Source of the DNA: Girardinichthys multiradiatus
Lineage: Eukaryota; Chordata; Actinopteri; Cyprinodontiformes; Goodeidae
DNA length: 64,000 bases
Assembly (NCBI RefSeq): GCF_021462225.1
Contig: NC_061797.1
Span: 25,381,093-25,445,092 of the forward strand
Reading direction: 5' to 3'
Part shown: in pieces, positions 10,707 to 24,602 of the stretch
How positions within the stretch are numbered: position 1 is the stretch's first letter
How the letters are laid out: the number at the start of each line of letters is the position of its first letter
Program-made: the position numbers and the translations under genes
Notes under the pieces: generated by a model
The model's input: the letters and a program-made list of their open reading frames with translations, nothing else
Told to the model about the DNA's origin: nothing
Databases searched by the model: none

Positions 10707-13700
10707 GTGTGTATCCCAGCCCCTCTACTAACACATATGTAGGATTGTAATGCTACTGAGCCGCTCAGGAAGTGTCTGCTAAGGCTGTCCAGCGGCTGCG
10801 GGGCATTAAGTGCTTTGGTTTGCATGCCGTTAAAGTGGCTGTACCGAATTGTCTGCAGGAGGGAGAATTTACATGCATGCTGAAGTGTATCTCTCATCTG
10901 TCGTTGCAACAACAAATGAAGGCGGCTGTTTCTATGTCGCCTGCAGAGATCTTGTCAGTGTGTACCAAGTGAGTTGTCCTTTCAGGAATGAGAGGAGAGA
11001 TGCTCACTGCAGTGCCTCATGATCCCAGGACACTGATATGTGTGTTGATGTAAGCACAACTATGATGTCTAAGGTTATGATTATTAGTGAGGGATGCATC
11101 TATAGGCCGAATGCTCTGTTGCAGAGGGTTGATGCAGTACTTTTCTTATCTGAGTGAACCAGATATACAGATTTCAAAGGAATGCTCCTCTTTAAATGGG
11201 TCTGCATTGCAATCTTTGTGATACTCGTGCTAGTAATCAGACCCCCACCACACACACAAACAAACAGATAGACACATGGAGGATATTTTTTCATATCTGA
11301 GCCACATCTTCACAGTCAGTGTACATTGAATTGACTCAAGGGATGGAAATGAAAAGTTTGGTGCAAGAAACGTTTTACCAGCACCTCAAAAATTGTATGA
11401 TCCACCATTTGTTTCAGACTGACTTTGGTGCTATATCTTGGTTACAAAAACAAAATAAAATGTATTTATTGAAAAATCTAATGGTTATATATTCTTAATT
11501 CTGTAAAAAAAAAACAACTGTACTGTTTGTCCCTATGCTAATTTGTACCCCTATTTTGCACCTACGTGTTGCTATTTCTTCCCTTCCTCTTCCATTTTGT
11601 ACCCGTAAACAAAAAAGTTGGAAACAAATAAAATGTTGAAATTTTTATTTTAGTAAATTTTTAAATATTTGCTGTAGATTGTATCTAACACTGTATTTCA
11701 ATGGGTGGTGGTCATTTTGCCCCTTAGCCTTTTTGCAGTTTTGGTTGTTTCATACCTGAAAATGTGGATATTTCGTAAGAGCCACTGGTGCAATCTGTTT
11801 TCAGATGATAACATACAGTTTAATAAAACTTTGCATAATAGTTGGATATTTTAATGAGAATTTAACTCCATAAATCATGAAAATATTTAACTACAATAGG
11901 AAATAAACAGATTCATGTACACGGGGATGAACTGGTTTATATTTAGGTATGAAAATGGAAGTAAGAAGGAATGAAATGGCAATGTGTTGGTACAAAATCA
12001 GGGTACTAATTGGCTAATGGTGTAATTTATTGGAGGAACATCACAACATTTCCTCACAGTTGACATACATAGCTTACAGAAAATTACTTTAAATCATCGG
12101 TTATCTAAGTAGGTGCAAACTGGGGAATACACTGACCAAATGAGCAAAAATACATTATGGCAAAGGGTCGAAATAAGCAGCACTTGCTGCAGACATTGGG
12201 AACAATCAACCACACTGACTGTTTGCTCCCATTAAGTCCTGTCACAGAAAGCTTTATTTCCAGTTTTTTTCTATTAGTTATTAAAAAAAGACATATTTAC
12301 CTTAGGGCTAATCTCTTGGCCTCTCTTGAAAATGTGGTGTTTTCCATTACTTGCCACGCACCAAGAATTTAATGCCACATTGCTTTTCAGTTTCTCTTCT
12401 TGATAACATTTGCAGCAGTGTTGCAGCAACTGAGGTGCATTGCAGCCCCTGACAGGTCATTTGTAGAAACAAAACCATAATCTCCTGTTTAAAGTGCAAA
12501 CCCAATAGCATTGCTTGAGGGTTGATCAAATTTATCAACCAATTCATAAATGTACATGCATTTTCTTTGGCCTTAGCATAATTTGAAATAAAACCAAATA
12601 TCAGACATTATACCTTCTGTTTTTGGAGTTTTTTTATGCAGATTTCTTGGTCAAATGTGTACATTTTACTGCGATATGTGATGACAAAGATACACAGGAC
12701 CATGCAAACCATGCAAGCCTATTAACATTCTGTCAGCATATTGTTGTCAGGTGAAGCGTTAAGGTTACTTAGTCTATTTATCATTCGTGCATATGCTCCA
12801 CCATTGGTGAGCCCTCCTGTTCTCTCAGCCTCACAGGCAGAAAACCGGGAGCACTAGATTGCAAAATTTCACGTGTAATCAGCAAGTAACGATGACTGCT
12901 TGGGCCAGCTTTGATCTATAATGTTTTCCCTGTGGTGTATATGGCTATATGTATTAAGATGAATTATAGTTAGTGTTCTTTTTTATTGATTTTGTGATGG
13001 TTGGCTGTGATTTGGTCTGGTTCTCCTCAGAGTTCCTGAACATCTCATACAGTGTTTTGTCATTTAAAGTTACTTGATCTCACCCAAGCATTATCATCCT
13101 TTTTCATTCAGTCAGTGTGAAATGCAGCCAAACGTTGCTGTGATTCATTTACTGTATTAGCTAACCTGTAATAGAGGTCATGTCTTTGCGTCAGCGGCTG
13201 AATCACTTCATTCCAGAAAAACGGCACTCAGATACAGTGTGCTGATTATCAGCGAGGCGGTGACCTCTCCCTAACCAAAAACATGCTGCACATTTCCAGG
13301 GAGACTTGATACTGACAAATGCACATGATCATGACACAGATGGTTCAAGTTAAAAGGGCAAGTATTCACTTTAAATGAGTGCTATAACCTTTTAAATTCC
13401 CCAGACTATGATTTAGATCAACCTTAGTGAGTGGGATAGAAATTCCAGGGAAGGGATGCTTCCTGTAAGCTTTTTTGGGGTTTTCAGAGCTGTGCTGTAC
13501 ACCACCCCTGTCCTATACCAATGCGCGCCTGCAAGCTTTCCTGCAGACAGCTAAAATTAGCCTTTAATTTCTGTTACCCTCTCCTGGCCAAGTGGAGCAT
13601 GATTTATTTAATCCCTCCGTTTAATTCCCTTGTAAAAGCGATAATGTGGTAGCCGCTATGCTTTGAGGTATGGGTGGGCCACAGACGTTGAGCTTAAATT

Positions 13701-16700
13701 AGAAAAAAAGATGTTATGCAGTGAAACAATGCTAAAATGAAAATTAGTTCTAAGAAGCTTTTATCTGCTTTCACAAGTTTGTATGCAGGATTTTTATACA
13801 GAACAAACAAACTGCTTTTTGTAATGTTGCATTTTGCTAAATATAACAAAACCATGAAATAAATATAAATGACTGCATTCGGGGGGTATTGTGTGTTTTG
13901 TGGAGTGTCAGACTTTTTACGTGCCACAAAGGTGTTGTTCACCGCCATTCAGCACTGCATGGAATTGCTGCATGTTGTCTTTACCGTGTGCATCTCTGTA
14001 ATACAATGCCCCAGTGGGATTGTGTCTGGTGGCTGCGCTGAATTTGTTTCTGTTGTCTTTGGTGCTCAGCTTCAAGACAAGCGCGAGGGGGGAGTTCTCT
14101 ATGAAGTGTATCTGAACACAGGTAGCCTAGGTCCAACATGCTCACTGACACACGTGGACGCAGTCTTTATGTTTCACAAAAGAGGGATTGTGAGTGGAAA
14201 AGAAGGTATTTGTCTGTTTTAACAAGAGGTCAGAGATGTATTTATTCTCTGCTGATAAAGTCTTATAGGCAAGCTGTGCACGCTTGAGTCAGTGGTGGTA
14301 AAAAGACGGGGCTGATGCAGTAAAATGTACTGGTTTCCAGCTTTCAGGTTATGGTGTGTGAGCTGGTGTTTTTTAACACATTGGGCATGATTTTCTGAAT
14401 TGCACTGACAGAGATTAGATTATTGGACTTCTGCAGTGGGTAGTTTTATCAGAACATCAAGACTTGGTGCCTGTCTTGGCGCATTACCAACCTGCACCAG
14501 ATAGTGCTGATGTGCGATGTTTAATAGAAAATAAAGGAGACATATTTACTGACGTTCATCTTACACCACTTATGTGTGTTGCCCATTTTGTTGTTTTAAC
14601 AAGTACAACAAAGGTTTCACAAATTAAAAACTTTCTTTTAAAGACACATTCTATGTTCGCAGTTTACTTGCTTGTCTTGTTCAAAGATAGTCCTAATGAC
14701 AAAAACGTGTTGTACATGATCATTTTTCAAAAGTAAAGATTTCACAAATCTCAAACTGTTTTAATAAAACTCTTGTCTGTGTAGAATTATGCTTTTTAGG
14801 TTCGACCTGTCTAATTCTTCCAGATTTTGAACTGGACATGATCAACTGCTGTCCAGATTCCTTATATTTATTTTCTTTATTCAACTGTGAAACAAAATAC
14901 TTCATTGTCATTAGTTGGCTACAATATTCTTGCTGTGCTTCCAAACTGTTTCTGTTTTCTGACAAAAGCCCAAAAGTTGCCAAAAGAAACACTTTAAGGT
15001 GGCAGGTGTCTCTTTAACGCTTAGGTAAGCGAGTGTTGTTCACCAGCATGATGAGAAGTAGTTGTTAGTGGACTCACTTTTGCCAACTGCTCAGTTAGGA
15101 AATTAACTACTGACTTTCCCAAATGTCCCCAGATGTTGTGTTGTTTGCTATCTGCATGTAATTGCAATGAACAATGCTTTGGATATGACAACAGTGAGAG
15201 AAAACACCTGGACTTCTTTTATGCAAGAGATTATTTGGTATTCTTAACTGTTTTAAGACTATTGGTAGATTTTTTGTTTTGTGTGGTTTGCAATCATATC
15301 GTCCACTTAGGAACCTAAAAGAGGTCGCAATTTGAATTAAAAATGCAAATAGACCACAACAATAGCTGTACAATGATTTCTTTTTACGCCATCTGCTACT
15401 TTAAACAAAGAAAATTCTATTTTTGCAACCTGTTTTGACAATAGAGGGATCAGCCTGTTGCAGCTTTTCATTTACAGTTTAGACCCAAAGGGAGCTGCTC
15501 TCACTGCAGCTGGGAAGGACTGCGGTGCAAGGACTCAACCATCTGTGAGAGCTTTGTGTTTGTCCCACAGTGGCATTTGCCATTTGTTCAGAAGTGTAAA
15601 AATTATAGGTGCTTTCACGGGTCTCCAAAAACACAAAAAAGACAGACTTGTTGCTAGTTGCTTCTTGAAAAATAGTTATTAGAGGGGTCAGAAAACCTAC
15701 TAAATATATCAATGAAGTGGACAACAGTGAGTCGACTCTGTCAGGGTAACTAGACAGAAACTGTAGATTTATTTCCACTTTTTCATTTAAAGAAGATAAT
15801 TAGATATGAGGTGTCAAGTACTCACGTAAAATCTAGGCCTCATAATATTTGCTTAAAGTTGTACAGCGACTAGACAGCGTTCTCGAATCAGACTTCAATT
15901 GGACGAGAAATATTGTGACACTTTAATTTTGGGATGTCCAATTACACTCCTGCTTATGATGCATCATTTTACCTCTAACCCACACCCTAAAAGAAATGAC
16001 CAGATGACTGTTTCTACTTTTTTCAGAAACAGTATTTCTAGTTACATTTCTTAGTTGTCATTTTACTGATCAATTGTACCTTAGATTTGTTACTAATTTG
16101 CATCTTGTATTCTATTGATGTCTATCTGTGTTACATTTGAACCTATTTTTTTTTTTTCTGCTACTAGTTTAAATGTAAATATGACTGTAATGACATAAGT
16201 TGTTACTGCAATGAATTGAACTGATTATACTTGGATTTAAAAGACCCTGACCTTTTTTTGTTCAGATGGTGCTATATATAAAGACTGAACTGATCATGAA
16301 CTTATCATCATTACGTTTTGTGTGTGTTTGAGTGTGTGTGCTACAAAGTGCAGTGACATAATAGTGGGATTTAACACGATGGTGGGAAGGATTTAGACAT
16401 GTTTTACAACATGAGCTAATTCTGATTGTTAGAAGATCCACTCGCTGCTTATCTGCTCCTCTTGTCTTTTTGAATAAATCTACTGGCAAGTAACATCATT
16501 ATTTTTCATTCAGGGCACATGGAAACAGGGATTAGCCTGGTGAGGATAATCCTTAAGAACACAATGAAGTTGTGCTACGCCTGTCCTGTTTTGTTTCTCC
16601 ACAATATAAGTAGCACACAGTAAAAGAATGCCAACAGGATCATGGAGTTAGGGTGGGTGTCCCCTCTTTATTTTCAGAATATTTCATAATGTAACCAAAC

Positions 16701-19015
16701 TATTTTAATATATTTGGAAATACTAGTTTTGGACAGCTGTGTCATCACTTAAAGCTGTTAAACAACTTCATGTTTCTGTATTGGGGATTGCCAAAAATAT
16801 TAAATATTAATAAAAACGAGAAGAAAATGGTACTCTACATTTATAATCTGCTCTTACATAGGGCACTTTGAATAAGGTTATGCAGTGTTATCTAGCAATG
16901 GATTTGTGTTTTGAAGAAGAACTTCATTTTCTGTATCTCATTTAGTGTCACAACTGCACTTTGCTCCAGTTTATCATCTGAGTCCTGTTTGGGAAGTGAT
17001 TTATTTTTGATGTTTGACGGATTAAGGGTTTAGAGATCAAATAGATAATCTGTACACGAACATATGCAATTTGTGTTTTTCTCTGCACTGATTGGAATGT
17101 GTGCACTGTACGTAAGATTGTCCTAATTTATCTGCATCAGTCAGATTCATGCCATATACGTGCAATTTTGTGCACTCTAAGCTCAGAGTGTTGCTGCACT
17201 CACAGCTTGCTGGTAAGTTGTGTTTTTACTATGGTATAATAAGTTATTCTATAACTTAGGTGAGCAAGTATTCAAACATAAGAATTTCGCATGGTTTTGT
17301 AACATCTAAGTGAACTTTTCTGTTTCATTCTAAATAAGATACCTAATTTTATTCTGCCATCTGTGCTGCGGAATTAATATCTAATTTAAGACAAGCTGGT
17401 TGCATATGTTGGCACTTAACTTGTACATATGCAACATTGAAAAGCCATTTTAGGCACAGGCAATCAATGTAATCCTATGTTTTTTTGTGTTTCTATGTGC
17501 TAATATATACATACAAGACTTTGCATGTATACCTCTTCTTCATATTGCAGGCTGTTTTAATGTGTTCTGGCAATTTATTACAAATTAATGAGTATTTCAT
17601 GGAAAAATAATAATCATATGGCCTGTGAAAAATCTATTTGTAATAATTTCATATAGATTCTGAGTGATTTATTGTTGCTAGTTTCCCTTTTAATGGTCAT
17701 TAAATATTAAAACCAAAGTGTTTGGAAAAGGACAATAAAAAGATGGGTATGAATAACTTCAGGTGGACATTATTAAAGAAATTCAGGTTTATGTATTTTT
17801 CAACATCATTTTCATCTTGTAAAAGTCATATTCCAGTGATCCTTTTTTGAAAAAATAGTGTGCTGTTAGTAATTAGTGATGTTCTTAACATTGATTATTT
17901 TTTTATTCCTTTTTAATATTTTGAAACAGTATGTTGTTATTACAGTTAGATGACCTCAGGATTGGTTTCATTTATCTGCATTGATCAACTGAGCAGATGT
18001 CCCACTGCTGAGGTACCCTGTCAGAGATTTTAAGCCTTTTTCCATAATTTTTTTTTCTTTACAGTCCAACACCCCACAGCTTTCTTAGCTAAGCAATTTT
18101 CTTAGCATCTGGGGTTTCAGGTTATAAAAGAAAAAAAAAAAACTCCAACCTTTTGTCTAAAGCTTATTATGTGTTTTTAATTACGTTATCACGATAAAGT
18201 GCAGTAGTCTAAGGGCCAGACTTAATTACAGTTCAAATACTTGTTGTCAGTTGTAACTACCTGAACATTTTCTATATTAAAATGAACGAAAATAAGTCAC
18301 TATGAAAGGTGTGAAACGCCGGAAATATTTTTAGGTTAAACAATCTTGGCATAAAGGGTTTAAAATGAATTCTGATGGGGGACATTTGCTCATTGCATAT
18401 TCTGTTAATATGCTTTGTCAGTGTCAGGTCCTTGAGAGAAGACACTGGCTGCCCTCCGTCTGATCCATGATCATTTGCGTTGGCCCCAAATTTAACTTGT
18501 TTTACCAAGTAGCCTTTGTCTGTGATAAGTATCCACACTCCTCCCTGCCTACTGTAAACCTCCCAGTTCTATGATTTAACTCTCACACTTAACAGACAAT
18601 AAACTTCTATGGGAAATTTTACATTCAGCTGTTGATTATGTCCTTATAGATTATACAGTGTAATGCTATGACCACTGCAATATAAAATTTCATGTTAATC
18701 AATACTGATTATATAAATTGTTGCTTAAACCATAAATATGCCTCTCTATTTTTAGTGTGAAAAAGAATTAATCTCTAAAAACAGGTATAATTAGGAAGAT
18801 ATGTACAAAAAAGTAGTAATAGTGCAACATCACTAAAGAGCAGTGAGATAAGATTAAAGCTGATTGAATCTGACCCGAACATCTTATAACAGGTGGTGAT
18901 GTTTTGATAAATAATAATGTCTTTACCTTTGATAATTGGAAATAGAATACAATTAGCTGGGAAATAAGTCTAAGGTATCAATAGAATGTCTTGTTGTTCA
19001 GTTCTTGTCACCTGT
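10707..19015. other. AT-rich non-coding stretch
   Basis: Eight kilobases without a recognisable exon, RNA gene or intact repeat. Open frames are under 120 codons and look random (low complexity, no domain motifs). It may be part of the first intron(s) of plekha7 or intergenic DNA; the sequence alone does not tell. Short homopolymer and AT runs occur throughout. Confidence 0.5.
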
Positions 19016-19148
19016 TCATCATGTCAAGCCTGTCTTGCCAACCTGCCCAAGTCTGTTTTTGCCGTCACCTCTTGTGAGTGAGATTTTTGTTATTAAATAT
19101 CTTTTGCACTTACCGTCATGCTGCCTGCTAGTCTGCATTCTGGGGTCC
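19016..19148 (+). repeat. Interspersed repeat fragment, family A
   Basis: This fragment shares ordered blocks with 30,967-31,093: GTGAGTGAG, TTTTTGTTATTAAAT, a CACTTACC..CA..CTGCCTG block, then GTCTGCATT and TGGGGTCC. The similarity over more than 100 bases shows a dispersed repeat. Its class is not certain; similar tails occur with teleost LINE-type repeats. Confidence 0.7.
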
Positions 19149-19804
19149 TACGTTGCTCAAGTCTTAACAATATGTAATGGACTTATTATTAGATTATCCT
19201 CTAAGCAGCAAAAAGAAGAATAAAGGCACAGAGCTGGAAGAATCATGTATTCTAGGGCTGTTTTAAATACTGTGCTGATTCTCTGCAGGCATGGGTCGGT
19301 ATGTGATTCGCAGTGTGATAACCTTGAATGAAAATAAACAATGGTTTCATGGTTATTTACCAAAAACAATTTAAACAAAAATTAGAAAGATAAAGATGTT
19401 GTAATGGCTTTTATTTGACAAAAAAAAAAAAAAACAGCTATGCATTCTGCTGCCAGTTATATCTATTTACCAGTAATATTATTTATTGTTATTTTAGATT
19501 TTAATATATGGAATTAAATGAAATTACACAATAAACACCTACTAAATAGCTATTTGCTAGAGGTAGAGCCTACAGTCCTTTGTCCTCTGTAGTTTCAAAA
19601 CAGCATTACCTTAATAGGAATGATGGGTGGCGATTTAGTGTCCACACTGAAAAAATTTAAATATTTCCAGAGAGAAGAACTTGTCTGTCTCCCAAGTGAG
19701 AGAAAAGTGCAATAGCCTTTATTCAGCCAGTTGTTCAGCATTGCACAGCAAAAGGTGGGGAAGGGGCAGTGCAGCACTACTTCATGCTTCCTACACCTGG
19801 AGAA

Positions 19805-19835
19805 AATGAGGCACCACTCGGTCTGGTGCCTCATT
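19805..19835. repeat. Perfect hairpin, 12-bp stem and 7-base loop
   Basis: AATGAGGCACCA (19,805-19,816) is followed after CTCGGTC by its exact reverse complement TGGTGCCTCATT (19,824-19,835). It is the most GC-rich part of the local sequence. No repeat family was recognised around it. Confidence 0.85.
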
Positions 19836-21573
19836 CTACACTACTTTTTGCTGTTTCGCATGCGACTTTGGAAATCTTGATGTACTTTGGTACTGGTAAG
19901 CTGCAGTAACCTGGTTTAAATGTGTGTGCAGAAAAGAGAAAACCCAGGTCACTTTGTCTGGCATCACATTAAAAGGACTATATGCAGCAACAATATGACA
20001 GAAAACATTTGTGGTTTAGAAACCAGAAGCTTTCAAAATCCTGATATACCTTAATACCAGGAACTGACCTATGTTTGCTTATCTATATCGTTAGGCTGTG
20101 ATACTATTTTGTGAACTATTTTCAGCTGCTAAAAATATTTGTCAGAAATGTCGACCATCTATTTTGTCAAACTGGTCATTCATAAAAACAAACAAAAAAA
20201 GGAAAAAGTTAAATTTGAGGTGGAAAATGCTGCATTATCAGCCTGCTTTATGTCTTCTAAGAAAACAGAAAACTTCTTAAGAAAACAGATGCTCCATACA
20301 TTTGGTTTTGGTTAGTCAAATCTAAAACAATTGTTGTGCAGTCACATATAAGGACATTTCCTTTAACACCTAAAGTAAAATACCCGTGATGCAACTGTTG
20401 GAGACCTTCACAATTCCTGTTAGTCAATCTAAAGAGATTAAATAAATATGATTTGTAATTGTTGGTAAGTAATCAGTATTCATTGAGTAAGGTGCAATAT
20501 AACTATTGTGTTATTGACTTAACTGCAGGGTCTTTTCGTTGATTTATTTCTGAGCAGCTCAAAGCCTTGTAGTTTTTTTCTTGTTGCAACATATTTCTGT
20601 CTGATGGGTAGGTTAAACCTAGGTTAGATGCACCACAAAACCAATTATTTTAAAGGAATTACTTCAAATTAATCTAATTAAATATACAGACCATTGCACC
20701 AACTGTATCGACAATGCAGAATATCCTGCTGTTCTGACCTCAACAATAATCCATTAGTACGTAAGATAGATGTCATAAGACTCTTCTGGTGTTCCTGTAT
20801 GCTGAACATCAATATCAACACTTTTTCACAAGGAGTAGTTTTTTGTTTCCTGTTTCCTCAGTGCCGTTTTCAATCAGTTCTCTTTGACATTTAGAAGAAT
20901 ACAATTAACTGTTTCCTTAGTTGTAGTGTGCAACAACATGACCTAAAGGGCAATTTTGACTGCAATAAAATTTGCAGAGTCAGAACTGTGTGAGTTGAGT
21001 GCTAATAAGGCAGGAGTTCTTTTGATTTCTGCCAAACCCTTTGTCTGACAGGAGACTTAGACACTTGCAAGTCTGCGCACCTGCTTGTTCACTGCATTGG
21101 ACTTGTTTACCCAACACCGCTTTAGTGGTTTTGCTGAATGATTACAAGCGGGCTTATTTTTTTTTTTGTGCTATTTTAGACCACATATGCATAGAGAGAT
21201 GGGTTGTACAACTGTGTCACACAGTCAGAACTGTTTGGGACGGCTGTAGTTTTTGACATTGTAAGTTTGAAGGTTGGCACGATAGTACTCAATGAAAGCA
21301 ATAGCTGAGAGTCATGGTGCAGCACCTGTTTGTAAAGAGAGCCAGAATAGTTTTCCTACAAATGTCATGGAATTATGGCTGAGCTGGGCTGCTGCAGTGT
21401 TTGTTTATAGAGCCAATAGAGGTCAGAAAAAATATAATTGTCCTGCAGCCAAATGCTTATCTCCTGAATGGCTTCCTCTTTCTTGGTTTAGGTTTTACAA
21501 TTATTTTTTGCTTCCTAGGCTTGGGCTGCTGCAGCATTGGTTCCTGGAGAACCATGATATCTCTTTCTAATTA

Positions 21574-23184
21574 CAGGTCCTTCTCAAAATATTAGCATAT
21601 TGTGATAAAGTTCATTATTTTCCATAATGTCATGATGAAAATTTAACATTCATATATTTTAGATTCATTGCACACTAACTGAAATATTTCAAGTCTTTTA
21701 TTGTCTTAATACGGATGATTGTGGCATACAGCTCATGAAAACCCAAAATTCCTATCTCACAACATTTGCATATTTCATCCGACCAATAAAAAAAAAAGTG
21801 TTTTTAATACAAAAAACATCAACCTTCAAATAATCATGTACAGTTATGCACTCAATACTTGGTCGGGAATCCTTTTGCAGAAACGACTGCTTCTATGCGG
21901 CGTGGCATGGAGGCAATCAGCCAGTGGCACTGCTGAGGTCTTATGGAGGCCCAGGATGCTTCGATAGCGGCCTTTAGCTCATCCAGAGTGTTGGGTCTTG
22001 AGTCTCTCAACGTTCTCTTCACAATATCCCACAGATTCTCTATGGGGTTCAGGTCAGGAGAGTTGGCAGGCCAATTGAGCACAGTGATACCATGGTCAGT
22101 AAACCATTTACCAGTGGTTTTGGCACTGTGAGCAGGTGCCAGGTCGTGCTGAAAAATGAAATGTTCATCTCCATAAAGCTTTTCAGCAGATGGAAGCATG
22201 AAGTGCTCCAAAATCTCCTGATAGCTAGCTGCATTGACCCTGCCCTTGATAAAACACAGTGGACCAACACCAGCAGCTGACACGGCACCCCAGACCATCA
22301 CTGACTGTGGGTACTTGACACTGGACTTCTGGCATTTTGGCATTTCCTTCTCCCCAGTCTTCCTCCAGACTCTGGCACCTTGATTTCCGAATGACATGCA
22401 GAATTTGCTTTCATCTGAAAAAAGTACTTTGGACCACTGAGCAACAGTCCAGTGCTGCTTCTCTGTAGCTCAGGTCAGGCGCTTCTGCCGCTGTTTCTGG
22501 TTCAAAAGTGGCTTGACCTGGGGAATGCGGCACCTGTAGCCCATTTCCTGCACACGCCTGTGCACGGTGGCTCTGGATGTTTCTACTCCAGACTCAGTCC
22601 ACTGCTTCCGCAGGTCCCCCAAGGTCTGGAATCGGCCCTTCTCCACAATCTTCCTCAGGGTCCGGTCACCTCTTCTCATTGTGCAGCGTTTTCTGCCACA
22701 CTTTTTCCTTCCCACAGACTTCCCACTGAGGTGCCTTGATACAGCACTCTGGGAACAGCCTATTCGTTCAGAAATTTATTTCTGTGTCTTACCCTCTTGC
22801 TTGAGGGTGTCAATAGTGGCCTTCTGGACAGCAGTCAGGTCGGCAGTCTTACCCATGATTGGGGTTTTGAGTGATGAACCAGGCTGGGAGTTTTAAAGGC
22901 CTCAGGAATCATTTGCAGGTGTTTAGAGTTAACTCGTTGATTCAGATGATTAGGTTCATAGCTCGTTTAGAGACCCTTTTAATGATATGCTAATTTTGTG
23001 AGATAGGAATTTTGGGTTTTCATGAGCTGTATGCCAAAATCATCCGTATTAAGACAATAAAAGACCTGAAATATTTCAGTTAGTGTGCAATGAATCTAAA
23101 ATATATGAATGTTAAATTTTCATCATGATATTATGGAAAATAATGAACTTTATCACAATATGCTAATATTTTGAGAAGGACCTG
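21574..23184 (-). mobile_element. Tc1-type DNA transposon, copy 2 (minus strand, full length, dead)
   Basis: The 1,611-bp element is bounded by TA (21,572-21,573 and 23,185-23,186) and starts and ends with CAGGTCCTTCTCAAAATATT and its complement. Its roughly 200-bp inverted terminal repeats match those of copies 1 and 3. It is full length, only one base longer than copy 3, but its transposase carries nonsense mutations. Its sequence remains very close to copy 3, so it inserted in recent evolutionary time. Confidence 0.97.
21852..22856 (-). pseudogene. Tc1 transposase pseudogene, copy 2
   Basis: The region has exactly the length of the open copy 3 frame (1,005 bases with stop) and no frameshift. 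Two point nonsense changes break it: GAA to TAA at codon 27 (Glu27) and TGG to TGA at codon 129 (Trp129, in the TWATEK segment before the catalytic domain). The catalytic residues (SDES, FQHD, PIENLW) remain. Reading starts at the complement of CAT at 22,854-22,856. Two substitutions away from open, it is a young dead copy. Confidence 0.96.
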
Positions 23185-23186
23185 TA

Positions 23187-24602
23187 TTGCCTGGGGTGGA
23201 TATCTTATGTGGATGCATGAATCACTATGACTGTGTTCAGTGAACACAGTTTGTTTCACTGTCTCTTGCTTGTGATCCGCATGCATATGGGGCCACTTGA
23301 TTGGCTTTTATTGGATTCTTTAGATTCTTCTGAAACATTTCACTTGTGCTCTAATAACTTTCTAAAGTTAATGATTCTTTTATTGCAGCTGTTTCGACTG
23401 TTGTGGAAATTAAGTCAGCAGTTAATTAAATGGCCTGATGGCTGTCTTATTGCCAAACACTTATTTTCCTGTTACTCACCTCTAGAATGTAAGTTTAAGT
23501 GCACTGACTTCCCATTTCGCCTCAAAAAAAGAGGAACCCTGGTTTAGGGAGATGTTAAATCAAGGATCCTCTTGTTGTGACCAGGGATCCAAAGAAAAAA
23601 TTTGTTTATTACCAAACCTTTATTTAATTTTTATTTTTATTTTTTTGGGTATACCAAAGCATGTTTATATGATTTTTCAGACTTCAATTTCCATTTTGTT
23701 TTTTTGAAAAAATAAAACTTCCCACAAAAATCTAAAACAAAAAAGAAAACACAATCTTTGTCTGATGTGTTACTGAATTAGAGTGGTTGGGACAGATTAT
23801 ATCTAAAAAAAAAAAAATCAAATAAACAATCAAGTAGAACATGCAGTAAAACATCCACCCACCCATCAATTTTCCGCACCCACCCTTAAAGAGTAGTGAA
23901 GGAGCTGATGTCTATCTCCAGGAGTGAGTGGGCAAGAAGCAGAGCACATCCTGGACAGGTTGCCACATGGCAGCACAGAGACAAACATCCATACACACAC
24001 ACATTTATACCAGAGGGAAATTTAGAGAGAGCATTTAACCTAAAATGGATGTTTTTGGACTCTAGCATAAAACAGTTGAAATTAATTTACATAATCTGAT
24101 GTTTTAGCTCAACCATAGTTTACCTTTTATGTTTAATATTTGTCACTGTCCTACAGAATGTTGGTTTCCCCTATTGCCTGGATTATGTTATAACCCCTCT
24201 AAGCATAGCTCTCAGAGAAATCAGGCACATTGAATTTACCTTTGAAGAAACCTAACAAGTTCAGGACATAATATAGATCATCAGTGTACTAACAAAAAAA
24301 AAAACTGGAGACAACTTATTTCAGTACACTGGTTTAGACAGTCAGGATTTGTTACAATAGTAACAACAATGTGGTAGTACTTGGACATATTCATCATTTT
24401 TGTTGAAATCTATTACATTGAGCTGTCATGATACTGAAATTTCATATGAAGATACATTGCCTTACAAAAACATTCTGGTTGATGAATTAACTGTCTGTTA
24501 CCGTTCATTTTTATCCTGCTGCTGTATAACCAGCCTTTTAATAAAACGTACAGTACAGTTTAAAGGTGCTGGCCTATAGGGGTTCTTCAGACAGAGGGAC
24601 AG
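23187..24602. other. Non-coding stretch containing an LINE-tail repeat
   Basis: No gene recognised. Apart from the repeat at about 23,850-24,062, the region is AT-rich with several A and T runs (for example 23,620-23,650 and 23,800-23,820). Confidence 0.5.
23850..24062 (-). repeat. Diverged L2-type LINE 3' tail (reverse orientation)
   Basis: The segment opens with CATCCACCCACCCATCAATTTTCC (a CATC-type tail) and continues with GGAGCTGATGTCTATCTCCA, a GAGTGGGCAAGAAGCAG block, CATCCTGGACAGGTTGCCA and an AAATTTAGAGAGA block. These are the ordered landmarks of the teleost L2-type 3' end, also seen in the other orientation at 57,916-58,030 (CTGGCGACCTGTCCAGGGTG). It is clearly mutated relative to that copy. 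Confidence 0.75.

Noticed and set aside
13869..14222. 117-codon open frame on the plus strand
   Set aside because: No recognisable domain, no fitting splice signals; Cys/Val-rich random-looking translation in AT-rich intron-like DNA.
20440..20492. ATTCATTGA|GTAAGG looked like the missing end of the WW2 exon (Phe-Ile-Asp before a donor)
   Set aside because: In the needed frame a TAA stop lies three codons upstream and no WW sequence (W-E, Y-F) precedes it.
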